This document shows positions 32,907-41,181 of a stretch of DNA of 64,000 nt, one piece after another (the first letter of the stretch is position 1; each line of letters opens with the position of its first letter). This stretch comes from an uncultured Eggerthellaceae bacterium (GTDB lineage: Bacteria; Actinomycetota; Coriobacteriia; Coriobacteriales; Eggerthellaceae). The position numbers and the translations under genes are program-made. The notes under the pieces were generated by a model that was given only the letters and a program-made list of their open reading frames with translations, did no database searches and was not told the origin of the DNA. The stretch is taken from the NCBI GenBank assembly GCA_934617065.1, contig CAKTTY010000002.1, positions 1 through 64,000 of the forward strand. Reading direction: 5' to 3'.

Positions 32907-33836
32907 ATGAGCGCGATTGCAGCAAGCTTAAGGGTTGGGGGCCTTATGTTTGAAACGGCAACGCATCGTTTTATCAAAGGGGTAAACGGTGTAACCATTC
33001 ACACGGTAATGATGGGGGAGGGCGAACCCCTCCTCCTGCTTCATGGACATCCCGAAACGTATCTTATGTGGCATAAGGTTGCAGGGGATTTGGCCCATCG
33101 TTTTACCGTGGTTATGTGCGATCTGCGTGGCTATGGCGATAGCGATAAGCCCGAAGGCTTGCCTGATCACAGCACCTATTCGAAACGCATCATGGCTGAA
33201 GACTGCATTGCCGTGATGGGTGAGCTAGGGTTTGACCGCTTTTCCGTTATGGGACACGACCGTGGCGCCCGTGTTGCATACCGAATGGCGCTCGATCATC
33301 CGGAAGTTGTCAATAAGCTTGTGCTTCTCGATATCGTTTCGACGTATGACATGTACGCCTTAAGCTCGGCGGAGTTCGCAAAGGCGCTATTCCATTGGTA
33401 TCTGCTTACGCAGGACGAACCATTCCCTGAAGACCTTATTCTTTCCAGCCGGAAAATGTACTTCCGCAATGCGTTGCACATCGGTCGCTACAATTCGGAA
33501 AATGACACCTCTTCTGAGGCGTTCCCTCAAGAGGTGTACGACGAATACCTTCGCCACTACAACATGGAATGCATTCATGCCATTTGCGAAGAATACCGCG
33601 CCGGCGAATGCATCGACCGCTTCCTTGACAAGGAAGACCTTGATGAGGGCAAGAAAATTACCGCTGAAACACTGGTGCTGTGGGGCGCAAACGGCCTGGT
33701 GGAAAAGTTCTTCAGTCCACTGCAATGCTGGCTGAAGTTCTGCACGAATGTGCAGGGGCGCACGCTTCCGTGCGGTCATTTTATTCCCGAGGAAGCGCCT
33801 ATCCCGTTGCTGGCAGAAGTTCAGCGGTTTTTATAG
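32907..33836 (+). CDS. Alpha/beta hydrolase, haloacetate (fluoroacetate) dehalogenase-like
   Basis: 309 residues. All landmarks of fluoroacetate dehalogenases appear in order: oxyanion HGHPETYLMW, DLRGYGDSDKP, nucleophile in GHDRGARVAYRMALDHP (Asp with the two carboxylate-binding Arg of the D-R-G-x-R motif), acid Asp in LLDIVSTYDMY, the halide-pocket HW in FHWYL, EEYRAGECID, and the catalytic His in CGHFIPEEAP. Related epoxide hydrolases lack this full set. Predicted to hydrolyse alpha-halo-carboxylates. An in-frame ATG at 32946 is an equally possible start. The nitroreductase follows, and a GAACACGTTC operator precedes. Confidence 0.82.
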   Translation: MSAIAASLRVGGLMFETATHRFIKGVNGVTIHTVMMGEGEPLLLLHGHPETYLMWHKVAGDLAHRFTVVMCDLRGYGDSDKPEGLPDHSTYSKRIMAEDCIAVMGELGFDRFSVMGHDRGARVAYRMALDHPEVVNKLVLLDIVSTYDMYALSSAEFAKALFHWYLLTQDEPFPEDLILSSRKMYFRNALHIGRYNSENDTSSEAFPQEVYDEYLRHYNMECIHAICEEYRAGECIDRFLDKEDLDEGKKITAETLVLWGANGLVEKFFSPLQCWLKFCTNVQGRTLPCGHFIPEEAPIPLLAEVQRFL

Positions 33837-33962
33837 AACAGAAAACGCCGCATAGGAGCGGTTTTTCAGGAGGGGTTGCGTTTGCTGGGCATGGGGGCCC
33901 AGCGGCACAGCGAAATCAATCTTGTGAAGGGGAGCGCGAAAGCGCAGAAAGGAATGATTGAA

Positions 33963-34538
33963 ATGGAGTTGATGGAGGCAATCAAGGGTAGGCGCAGCAT
34001 TAGGAAATTCAAGCCTGATCCGATCCCGAAAGAAGATCTTGAAGAGATTATCCAAGCTGGCCTCTGTGCTCCTTCGGCGCAGAACTTGCAGCCGTGGTAT
34101 TTCGTGGCTCTAACCAACAAGGAAGATCTATCCTACTTGTTCTCGGAATTGGGAACTACCGCGTTTTCTCACCGTAAGGAGCTCGAGGCGCGCTTCAAGA
34201 ACAACCCTGAAGTGGTAGAGGAAACCATGGAATTCATGTCGGCAATGGGTGGTGCACAGACCATCATCCTGGGCTTCTTGAACAAGCCAAATTACTCTGA
34301 CGAGCTTCTTCCAAGCTGCATTGAGAGTGTTGCTGCTGCCATGGAAAACATGTGCCTTGCCGCATACGACAAGGGCATTGGGTCATGCTGGGTCGAAGCG
34401 GTGGTGCGCGCAGGCAACGCTTTGGGCAGCCACTTTGCAACCAATCACGGCAAGCTGGTTGGCGCTATTGTCCTGGGATACGCCGACATGGAGCCCAGGC
34501 CCATCAAGCAGAAGGGTGCCCGTTACGTAATTCGCTAA
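33963..34538 (+). CDS. Nitroreductase-family flavoprotein
   Basis: 191-residue FMN-dependent oxidoreductase fold. The N-terminal MEAIKGRRSIRKFKPDPI binds FMN phosphate, AGLCAPSAQNLQPWYFVAL is the conserved helix-strand, and SCWVEAVVRAG and LVGAIVLGYADMEP are the C-terminal family segments. Such enzymes reduce nitro groups, quinones or other electron-poor substrates with NAD(P)H. ATG at 33963 has AAAGGA at a 9-base spacing. It probably shares a transcript with the preceding hydrolase (gap about 126 bases with no terminator). Confidence 0.88.
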   Translation: MELMEAIKGRRSIRKFKPDPIPKEDLEEIIQAGLCAPSAQNLQPWYFVALTNKEDLSYLFSELGTTAFSHRKELEARFKNNPEVVEETMEFMSAMGGAQTIILGFLNKPNYSDELLPSCIESVAAAMENMCLAAYDKGIGSCWVEAVVRAGNALGSHFATNHGKLVGAIVLGYADMEPRPIKQKGARYVIR

Positions 34539-34613
34539 GCGAGGCATTGAACGCCGCTTCTGTTTTCTGGGGAGCAGGGCAATGAGCCAAGCGCCTTATT
34601 CGCTATTTTTAGG

Positions 34614-34647
34614 TACGCCCGCAGGTTGTTCCTGCGGGCGTATTTTT
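34614..34647 (+). terminator. Terminator after the nitroreductase gene
   Basis: TACGCCCGCAGG-ttgtt-CCTGCGGGCGTA, perfect 12-bp stem, then TTTTTG. Confidence 0.95.
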
Positions 34648-34757
34648 GTTCCAAAGTGATTACGGGCGGGAAAATGAAGTTTGCCATGCCTTCTCGACCT
34701 TATAATTGCAGGGAACGATACGCGCATCTGCCTTGGTGCGTCCCTTGAGGAGGGTTT

Positions 34758-36674
34758 ATGAAAGACGGGTTCATCACGGTTGCTACGGCAACGCCCCAGG
34801 TGGCGGTTGCCGATTGCGAAGCCAACGCTCAGGCGATTCTTGCATGCATTAACGAAATGGCCGCAGCGCATGCAAAGGTGATGGTGCTTCCCGAACTGTG
34901 CATTACGGGCTACACCTGCAGCGATTTGTTTTGGCAGACGAAATTGCTCGACGAGGCGGAAGCGGCGCTTTCCGTTATTGCGGAAGGATCGCGCCAGGTG
35001 GATGCCCTTATCGCGGTAGGAATGCCCCTTCGCGTGGCGGGGAAGCTGCTGAACGTTGCTGCCATGCTATGTCGCGGCAAGGTGCTGGGTTTCGTTCCCA
35101 AGGTGAACCTGCCTGCTTATAACGAGTTCTATGAAACGCGCCACTTTACGTCTGGGTCTGCCGATATGGGCACGGTCCAGTTCGGCGGCGAAGAGGTGCC
35201 TGTTGGCACCAACCTGCTGTTTTCTTGCGAGAACGTGGCGGATCTTTGCGTTGCCGCTGAAATATGCGAAGACCTGTGGGTCCCCAATCCGCCCAGCGTG
35301 CATCATGCATTGGCGGGGGCAAGCGTGATCTGCAACCTTTCCGCCAGCGATGAAATGGTGGGGAAGGGAAGCTACCGTCGTGATTTGGTAGCTGGTCAGT
35401 CTGCCCGTTTGGTGTGTGCCTATCTGTACGCTACAGCTGGGGAGGGCGAATCTACTACCGATTTGGTGTTTGGCGGGCAGAATCTTATTGCCGAAAACGG
35501 CACCGTGCTAGCAGAATCGGCCACGTTTGAAAACGAGGTCAAGGTGGCTACTATCGATGTGCAGCGTCTTGCTTCGGAGCGCCGCCGTATGAGCACGTTC
35601 CCCGCAGCTGAATCGAAGGAGTACCGCGAAATCTCCTTCGCTTTGGCCGAGGAAGAAACGAAGTTGGTGCGCTTCTTTGACGCTGATCCGTTCGTTCCCT
35701 CCAACGCAGATCAGCTCTCCGATCGCTGCGAGGAAATCCTGAACATTCAAGCGCTGGGCCTGAAGAAGCGCCTGGCTCATACGCATGCGAAAAGTGCTGT
35801 GGTTGGTATTTCCGGCGGCTTGGATTCAACCTTGGCGCTGCTGGTAACGGCGCGTGCCTTCGACATGCTTGGACTGTCTCGTAAAGGCATCGTTGCGGTA
35901 ACCATGCCGGGCTTCGGCACCACCGACCGCACCTACAACAATGCTGTTGCCATGATTAAAAGCTTGGGCGCCACGTTCAAGGAAGTCTCCATTGCCAAGG
36001 CGGTAATGCAGCATTTTGCCGATATCGAGCATGATGCGTCGATCCACGATGTGACGTACGAAAACAGCCAGGCACGCGAGCGCACGCAGATCCTGATGGA
36101 CATTGCCAACCAGGCAAATGGCTTCGTCATAGGCACCGGCGATCTTTCCGAGCTTGCCCTGGGTTGGGCTACTTACAATGGCGACCATATGTCCATGTAT
36201 GCAGTGAATGCCTCGGTCCCCAAAACGCTTGTGCGCCATTTGGTTCGCCACTATGCCGACACGAGTGCCGATGAAGTGCTTGCGGGGGTTTTGCGCGACG
36301 TGCTTGATACGCCGGTGAGCCCAGAGCTTCTTCCTCCGGAAGACGGCGCCATCTCTCAGAAGACGGAAGACTTGGTAGGGCCGTATGAGCTGCACGATTT
36401 CTTCTTGTATCAGATGCTTCGCATGTGCTTTCCTCCCGCGAAGATCTATCGCGTTGCCAAGGAGGCTTTTGCGGGGCGCTATAGCAACGAAACCATCCTG
36501 AAGTGGCTGCGCACGTTCTATTGGCGCTTCTTCTCGCAGCAGTTCAAGCGTTCGTGTTTGCCCGACGGCCCCAAGGTGGGCAGCGTTGCGGTGTCTCCGC
36601 GAGGCGATCTGCGTATGCCTTCCGATGCTTGCGCGAGCGCATGGATCAAGGAAGTGGAAACGCTTCAGCCGTAA
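34758..36674 (+). CDS. nadE: Glutamine-dependent NAD+ synthetase
   Basis: 638-residue two-domain enzyme making NAD+ from deamido-NAD+ with glutamine as ammonia source. The N-terminal nitrilase-type glutaminase (about 1-290) has Glu46 in [10 protein letters not shown], a Lys in [12 protein letters not shown] and the nucleophilic Cys in [13 protein letters not shown]. The C-terminal synthetase has the ATP-pyrophosphatase P-loop [14 protein letters not shown] near 355, and [23 protein letters not shown] follows GAGGAGGG. Monocistronic. Confidence 0.95.
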   Translation: MKDGFITVATATPQVAVADCEANAQAILACINEMAAAHAKVMVLPELCITGYTCSDLFWQTKLLDEAEAALSVIAEGSRQVDALIAVGMPLRVAGKLLNVAAMLCRGKVLGFVPKVNLPAYNEFYETRHFTSGSADMGTVQFGGEEVPVGTNLLFSCENVADLCVAAEICEDLWVPNPPSVHHALAGASVICNLSASDEMVGKGSYRRDLVAGQSARLVCAYLYATAGEGESTTDLVFGGQNLIAENGTVLAESATFENEVKVATIDVQRLASERRRMSTFPAAESKEYREISFALAEEETKLVRFFDADPFVPSNADQLSDRCEEILNIQALGLKKRLAHTHAKSAVVGISGGLDSTLALLVTARAFDMLGLSRKGIVAVTMPGFGTTDRTYNNAVAMIKSLGATFKEVSIAKAVMQHFADIEHDASIHDVTYENSQARERTQILMDIANQANGFVIGTGDLSELALGWATYNGDHMSMYAVNASVPKTLVRHLVRHYADTSADEVLAGVLRDVLDTPVSPELLPPEDGAISQKTEDLVGPYELHDFFLYQMLRMCFPPAKIYRVAKEAFAGRYSNETILKWLRTFYWRFFSQQFKRSCLPDGPKVGSVAVSPRGDLRMPSDACASAWIKEVETLQP

Positions 36675-36732
36675 ATTCAGCCGCGAACAAAAGAGCCGCT
36701 TCGTTTGCGGGCGAGGCAATACGGTAGTTCCA

Positions 36733-36841
36733 GCGATGCCAGAATTAGCGCTTTAAGCAATAAAGTTGCGTAGGCACCGCCTTGCCCACCGATATCAAGG
36801 CCAAGCGACATCAAAATTGGCGTTTTAAGCAATGAAGTCGC
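36733..36841 (-). repeat. Degenerate duplication of the lysR 3' end
   Basis: The 37 bases spanning the end and stop of the LysR gene (36805-36841) recur 72 bases further on at 36733-36769 with 8 substitutions, all transitions. Both contain the TTTAAGCAAT.AAGT core. The copy extends with GCCTAC-like sequence, i.e. more of the gene's last codons. Two similar cases are found at the VOC and tyrS genes. Confidence 0.65.
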
Positions 36842-37748
36842 TCCGTTCGTAGGCGGGGGCCTCGAACGAAAGCAGATAGTCGATGAACGCTTGCGTGGCG
36901 GGGTTTAGCGCGTCGCCTTCGCGACGGGTGAGCGAAATGGGATAGAACTCTTCGGCGCCTTCCACGTCGAGCGGCAAGATAACCATGTCGGGGTTGGGTG
37001 CCAAATTCGAGGTGAGCATGGTTAGGGCCACGCTTGACTCGTGCACGGCGAGCGCGCCCAGGATCACCTCGTCTTCGTAGTTGCGCACCAACGTTAGCTT
37101 GCTAAGGGGCGCGTTGGTTTCTTGCAGGAATGCTTCGAGGGTTTCCCCGCAAGCTATGCCGCGGCGATAGGTGATTACGGTGTGGCCAATCAGATTTTCG
37201 TAGCGCACCTTTTTGAGCGCCGCTAGTGGATGGTCGCGACGCAACGCCACTACTAAGCGCTGATGAAAGAGCGTGGTGCAGGTGATTCCTGGCTTATGGA
37301 CGGGCCCCGCAATTACCAGATCGCATACACCCTGCTCGAGCTTTTGGTTCAGAGGCGCTGTTTCGCCCTGCAATACATGAAACTCGGTTTTGTCTCCGAA
37401 TTGCGAACGAAAGCCCTGCATTGCCGCGGGCAGATAGCCCGATCGCACCGTTGCGATGGCGCCAACGTTGATGGATCCGGAAAGGCCGTTGCTTCTGCGG
37501 TCGAGCTCGGCAATGCCCCTGTCGATGGAGGCAAGCCCCTCTGAAACATACTTCAAGAATACTCGCCCGTCATCGGTGAGCTGCACGTTGCGTCCCGCCT
37601 TGCGGAACAGCCGACATCCGAGCTCCTTTTCCAGGGAAGAAATGGAGTGGGAGAGAGCCGATTGCGAGACATGAAGGCTTTCCGCCGAGCGTGTGTAGTG
37701 CTCGGTTTTCGCCAAATGGCAGAAATAGGTGAGTTGAGCGAGGTTCAT
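36825..37748 (-). CDS. LysR-family transcriptional regulator
   Basis: 307 residues. N-terminal winged helix (about 1-60: MNLAQLTYFCHLAKTEHYTR, SAESLHVSQSALSHSISSLE), then the periplasmic-binding-protein-like effector domain (from about 90, INVGAIATVRSGYLPAAMQGF). It is divergent from the maoC-like gene 327 bases away, the usual arrangement for a LysR regulator and its target, so it may control maoC-VOC-KPR (inference). The effector is unknown. Confidence 0.9.
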   Translation of the reverse strand: MNLAQLTYFCHLAKTEHYTRSAESLHVSQSALSHSISSLEKELGCRLFRKAGRNVQLTDDGRVFLKYVSEGLASIDRGIAELDRRSNGLSGSINVGAIATVRSGYLPAAMQGFRSQFGDKTEFHVLQGETAPLNQKLEQGVCDLVIAGPVHKPGITCTTLFHQRLVVALRRDHPLAALKKVRYENLIGHTVITYRRGIACGETLEAFLQETNAPLSKLTLVRNYEDEVILGALAVHESSVALTMLTSNLAPNPDMVILPLDVEGAEEFYPISLTRREGDALNPATQAFIDYLLSFEAPAYERSDFIA

Positions 37749-37948
37749 CGAAGCATCTCCTCTTTAAGTTGCGCCTGCGAAATGGGCATATGCGCAATCA
37801 TGAATCCTGTTCATATATTAGCGCAGCTTCTGCCAATACTTTGCAGCAGACGAAAAAGCCTTAGTAGAGTACCGTTTTTCTTGCGAGATCAAAGGGTTTC
37901 GCAAGGAATTGTTTGAACATTGGTTGCTTGTTTTGTGTGGGGGCCAAT

Positions 37949-38033
37949 TGCGGCGTTTCGTTGTTTGGGCCAGATTGCCAAGTGGGAACCCTGACCAAAC
38001 ACTAGCTGGTCCGAAGGGCAACGAAACGCCGCA
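37949..38033 (+). repeat. Perfect 15-bp inverted repeat in the maoC leader
   Basis: TGCGGCGTTTCGTTG (37949-37963) and CAACGAAACGCCGCA (38019-38033) enclose about 55 bases that also pair internally (GGGCCAG/CTGGTCC with G-U pairs). As RNA this makes a long stable stem 42 bases before the maoC-like start codon. It may be an inserted element or a regulatory leader. Confidence 0.6.
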
Positions 38034-38075
38034 TTCGCCTAAAGAAAAAGGCAGCCAGAAGGAAGGGGATCGGCA

Positions 38076-38510
38076 ATGACTAAGGTACCTTTGGAAGTTG
38101 GTAACAGCTGTTCGTTCACGAAGACGGTTAGCGAATCTGACGTATATCAGTTCGGCGGCATCACGGGCGATTACAGCCAGATGCACTTCAACGAGGCGTT
38201 CATGAAAACCACGAAGTACGGAACGCGCATCGTGCATGGCGTACTCACCTTTGCCTTTGGCAGCACGGCTTCAACCCTCATCCAGCAAAAGTACGAGTCT
38301 CCTATTCCCAGTGCATCGTATGGATACGATCATTTGCGCTTTACCGCGCCTGTGTATTTTGGCGACACCCTTACGGCGACCTATACCGTTAAAGAAGTGG
38401 ACGAGGCTGCCATGAAAACGTACGCCGATGTGGTTGTTACCAATCAGGACGGCACGGTGGTGTGCGTGGCGACGCATATCTTGAAGTTCTTCGAAGTGGA
38501 AGGCGAGTAG
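38076..38510 (+). CDS. MaoC-like (R)-specific enoyl-CoA hydratase family protein
   Basis: 144-residue single hotdog. The hydratase-2 motif is intact: Asp32 and His37 in TGDYSQMHFNEAFMKT, then GTRIVHGVLTFAFGS. Such proteins hydrate trans-2-enoyl-CoA. AAGGAAGGGGA precedes the ATG. The VOC gene starts one base after its stop, so the two are coupled. The CoA substrate is not identifiable. Confidence 0.88.
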   Translation: MTKVPLEVGNSCSFTKTVSESDVYQFGGITGDYSQMHFNEAFMKTTKYGTRIVHGVLTFAFGSTASTLIQQKYESPIPSASYGYDHLRFTAPVYFGDTLTATYTVKEVDEAAMKTYADVVVTNQDGTVVCVATHILKFFEVEGE

Positions 38511-38511
38511 C

Positions 38512-38859
38512 ATGGCGGCTCCGTGCGTTGAACATGTAGCGGTAAAGGTTCGTGACTTCGAGGCGGCGCTCGCGTTTTTCACCGACGTGATGAGCATGGA
38601 AATCACTTTGACCGACCCGGCGTCGGGCGAGTTGCCTTTGAATCAGGCATGGGTTGGCGGCATCCAACTTCAGCGAGACGAAGCGGGCAGCGGCGCCTAT
38701 TCGGGCGATGTCTCCCACATTGGCCTGGTTGCCGACGATGTGGATGCTCTTCTGGAGGCGGCGTACGCCCAGCCTGACGTGAAGCAGGCTGAAGGTAAGC
38801 CTCGCAATTGGTTTGTTGCGCCGTTCGGTTTAACCATCGAGATTAACGAGCGGCAGTAG
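38512..38859 (+). CDS. VOC (glyoxalase/bleomycin-resistance) family protein
   Basis: 115 residues forming one pair of beta-alpha-beta-beta-beta modules: EHVAVKVRDFEAALAFFTDVMSM, then DVSHIGLVADDVDALLEAAY, ending FGLTIEIN. His in the first strand, His in SHIGL and a terminal Glu could bind a metal. These proteins act as lyases, dioxygenases or isomerases on small molecules; substrate unknown. A degenerate copy of its last codons lies just downstream. Confidence 0.82.
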   Translation: MAAPCVEHVAVKVRDFEAALAFFTDVMSMEITLTDPASGELPLNQAWVGGIQLQRDEAGSGAYSGDVSHIGLVADDVDALLEAAYAQPDVKQAEGKPRNWFVAPFGLTIEINERQ

Positions 38860-39026
38860 CTGCGGCCGGTGAAGGCGTTGCCGTCTACGGCGACCTTGTT
38901 GGCTGTCGAGCTCAACGAGCGAAAGTAGGAGAGTCGGTACATGGCGGGCGGAAGCCGCACTCACCTTAACGCTTAGAGGGGACGTTTCTCTGCTCGTATC
39001 AGCCGGCAAGGCGCTGCCGTCTACGG
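38837..39026. repeat. Interspersed repeats after the VOC gene, including a copy of its 3' end
   Basis: The gene end TCGAG..TAACGAGCG..AGTAG (38837-38859) recurs at 38906-38928 with 19/23 matches. A second motif, GCCGG..AAGGCG.TGCCGTCT ACGG (38865-38890), recurs at 39002-39026. The 243-base gap between the VOC and reductase genes thus consists largely of two alternating degenerate repeats and has no gene. Confidence 0.6.
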
Positions 39027-39102
39027 TTACGCTGCATCGCCTTGGCGCAGCGTTTGCTGCGCCTGTTGAGGGATATTGAATTTGTTTAACTAGGGGGAAG
39101 CA

Positions 39103-40038
39103 ATGAAGGTTTGCATTTTAGGGGCTGGCTCGCTGGGAAGCACCATTGGCGGTGCGCTGGCGAAAGCCGGCAATGAGGTTCATTTCGTGGGACGCGCTCC
39201 GCACATGAATGCCATCAATGAAAAAGGCCTGGTCATGGTAACGCCTACAGGAGAGGAAACCGTGAGGCTTTCGGGTCATACCACGCCAGATGGCATTGGG
39301 CCGTGTGACTTGGTCATTGTTTTGTGCAAGGCGTTCGACACCGCCAAGACCATGGAAGAGGGCCGCGAGCTTGTTGGCCCCAACACTACGGTGATGTCGC
39401 TGCAGAACGGCCTTGGCGCAGAAGATGTGTTGTGTGATTGCGTCGGCGCCGAGCATGTTATCGGCGGCAAAACCTATATCGGCGGAATGCTGCTGGAGCC
39501 GGGCCGCGTTCAGGCCACCATTCCTGGCAAGGATACCTTTATCGGCGAGCTTGACGGCAGCGTAACCGAGCGCACTCGCGCCATCGGCGCCGCGTTCGAT
39601 GAGGCGGGCATGCACTGCATCGTTTCCGACAACATCATGGGTGTTATCTGGGACAAGCTTCTGGTCAATGTTGCCACGGGTGCAGTGTGCGGCATCACGC
39701 ATTTGCCCTATGGCGATATGTACGCAGAAGAAAAGCTAGTGGCTTGCGCTTGCGCTGCTGTTCAGGAGGGCATGAACGTGGCCAAGGCGGCTGGCGTGAA
39801 GTTGACTTATTCCGATCCTATGGATGTGCTTGAATTGGCACGCGCTGGATTGCCGAAGAGCTTCAAGCCGTCCATTCTTCAGAGCCTTGAAAAGCATCGC
39901 CCCACGGAAGTGGGCGTTATCAACGGTGCCGTTGTGGCGCAGGGCACCAAGTACGGCGTGCCTACGCCCGTGAATGAAACGCTTGTTGCCTGCGTGACGG
40001 GTATCGAGCGCTACATTCGCGAGTATGTGAATAAGTAG
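39103..40038 (+). CDS. Ketopantoate-reductase-like (ApbA/PanE family) oxidoreductase
   Basis: 311 residues. N-terminal Rossmann GAGSLGSTIGGALAKAGNEV binding NADP(H), the family FDTAKTMEE and SLQNGLGAED blocks, and the C-terminal helical domain with the likely catalytic Lys in WDKLLVNVATGAVCG. Real PanE reduces ketopantoate for pantothenate/CoA synthesis. No other pantothenate gene is near, and its neighbours act on acyl-CoA-type substrates, so a catabolic 2-keto-acid reductase is equally possible. Confidence 0.85.
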   Translation: MKVCILGAGSLGSTIGGALAKAGNEVHFVGRAPHMNAINEKGLVMVTPTGEETVRLSGHTTPDGIGPCDLVIVLCKAFDTAKTMEEGRELVGPNTTVMSLQNGLGAEDVLCDCVGAEHVIGGKTYIGGMLLEPGRVQATIPGKDTFIGELDGSVTERTRAIGAAFDEAGMHCIVSDNIMGVIWDKLLVNVATGAVCGITHLPYGDMYAEEKLVACACAAVQEGMNVAKAAGVKLTYSDPMDVLELARAGLPKSFKPSILQSLEKHRPTEVGVINGAVVAQGTKYGVPTPVNETLVACVTGIERYIREYVNK

Positions 40039-40050
40039 CGGTAGCTGAAA

Positions 40051-40085
40051 AGCGGGACTCGCTAGAGCGGGTCCCGCTTTTTTTT
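40051..40085 (+). terminator. Terminator after the reductase gene
   Basis: AGCGGGAC (40051-40058) and GTCCCGCT (40071-40078) followed by eight Ts. Confidence 0.9.
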
Positions 40086-40110
40086 GGCAAGCGCAGAAGT
40101 GCCGTAGCAT

Positions 40111-40785
40111 CTATCGAAGTGCTTTTCGACGAATGAGCCTTAAATAGTTCCGCTTAAACATTCTCATGGTGCCAAAGATCTTCTTATCGCTCGATGTTTC
40201 CTCGTGGTTGCCGTATTTAATTGCGGCAAGTTCTAATGTACATAGAAAGTCGGCAACTTGCGCAAGGCGATAATCAAGAGGCGAGGCGTTTCGGTATAGA
40301 ACCGCTTGCTTTGAAAGGGCGAATTCAATTGCCCTATGCAGCGCTTCTGTAATCATATGCTGGCCATTGTCGTAGTAGATTTTTACGGAATCGTATTTCT
40401 GGAATTCCCCTAAGTTGTCGATGAGAAAAACAGCAAGATCTCTTTTTAATCGAGCCGTGAAAAGGTTTGCGTCGGAAAGTTCGCTTCGACGGTAAGAGAA
40501 CGTCTTATACGAAATGGGAAGCTTGCGAACAAGTACGAAAAAAGACGAGAACAAGCGATGGCGGGTTTCGTGGCTGAGGTTACTGTAAGCGCCTTTTCCG
40601 TACATCAGTGGAGAAGCGTGGAAGGGTATGTCAGGTAGTCCTTTCAGGGCAAGCGAGCTCTCGTATTCGCTGATCAATGATGCAATGGGGGCTGACTGGT
40701 CATGGAAAACAAGCGTCATCAGGACATATTTCGATATGCCGTTCTGACCACCAGATTCATCGACGAAGATACTCAGCTCGTCCAA
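40111..40785 (-). CDS. DUF3800 domain protein
   Basis: 224 residues from a TTG start at 40785, chosen because a G-run lies 5 bases upstream and the domain begins at once (LSIFVDESGG). DUF3800 is recognised by the N-terminal FVDESG strand with acidic residues, YVLMTLVFHD, a central KIYYDNGQ strand, and PLDYRLAQVADFLC near the C-terminus, a pattern resembling RNase-H-like folds. Function is unestablished; members are frequent in mobile and accessory DNA. Codon use appears more A/T-rich than in neighbours. It diverges from the candidate ncRNA. Confidence 0.78.
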   Translation of the reverse strand: MDELSIFVDESGGQNGISKYVLMTLVFHDQSAPIASLISEYESSLALKGLPDIPFHASPLMYGKGAYSNLSHETRHRLFSSFFVLVRKLPISYKTFSYRRSELSDANLFTARLKRDLAVFLIDNLGEFQKYDSVKIYYDNGQHMITEALHRAIEFALSKQAVLYRNASPLDYRLAQVADFLCTLELAAIKYGNHEETSSDKKIFGTMRMFKRNYLRLIRRKALR

Positions 40786-40810
40786 TCGAACCCCCCCAGA
40801 TAAAAGAAAT

Positions 40811-40830
40811 GCCGGGAGGTAACTCCCGGC
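40811..40830 (-). terminator. Terminator-like hairpin in the DUF3800 leader
   Basis: GCCGGGAG-ttac-CTCCCGGC on the minus strand followed by ATTTCTTTT. It lies only about 26 bases before the proposed TTG start, so it is either an attenuator for DUF3800 or the terminator of a short minus-strand RNA encoded upstream (about 40830-40930). Confidence 0.6.
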
Positions 40831-40998
40831 GACTCGGTAGAAGCTTAAAGCCTCCAATAGCAAGTTACCATGGACTGATCCGTTGCGCAATTGTGCGTTT
40901 GCGCAGATCAATGGGAAACTTCTAATATCTCCATCAAATCATTCATTCGAAGACACTTTGCGGTATTTGACGGTTTGGTAGACGAAAGCCAGGGCGTT

Positions 40999-41028
40999 CC
41001 GACATGCAAACAGAATTCACGTTATAAT
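40999..41028 (+). promoter_or_regulatory. Strong sigma-70-type promoter of the candidate ncRNA
   Basis: CCGACA (40999-41004), an 18-base spacer and a consensus TATAAT (41023-41028). Transcription would start at about 41034-41036, exactly where the first arm of the RNA's closing stem begins. Confidence 0.7.
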
Positions 41029-41033
41029 CCGAA

Positions 41034-41181
41034 CCACCACAACTGCTTTTACCCGATAAAGGATTGAGCGAACATATCAATGCAAAACCGATGGCTAGGA
41101 GGGCATCCGCCTTCTTCTAGGTCGGTTTTGCTTGTATGCGCCAATACCTTGCAGTTGTGGTGACTGTGGCGGATGCTCTCC
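41034..41181 (+). ncRNA. Structured non-coding RNA candidate with pseudoknot/switch architecture
   Basis: Three perfect or near-perfect helices are encoded. A: CACCACAACTGC (41035-41046) with GCAGTTGTGGTG (41151-41162), 12 bp. B: GCAAAACCGA (41082-41091) with TCGGTTTTGC (41122-41131), 10 bp. C: GGAGGGCATCCGCC (41098-41111) with GGCGGATGCTCTCC (41168-41181), 14 pairs with one G-U. C's 5' half lies in the loop of B and its 3' half lies beyond A, so C either forms a pseudoknot with A and B or competes with them. It starts at a consensus promoter, has no open frame and no U-tract at 41181. Not recognised as any known family. Confidence 0.6.

Noticed and set aside
41034..41181. The structured RNA as a retron msr-msd
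   Set aside because: Flanking complementary arms fit, but no reverse transcriptase is encoded nearby.
41034..41181. The structured RNA as 6S RNA
   Set aside because: The closing stem and promoter would suit, but the long loop-to-3' helix C and absence of a large central bubble do not match; left as unknown.
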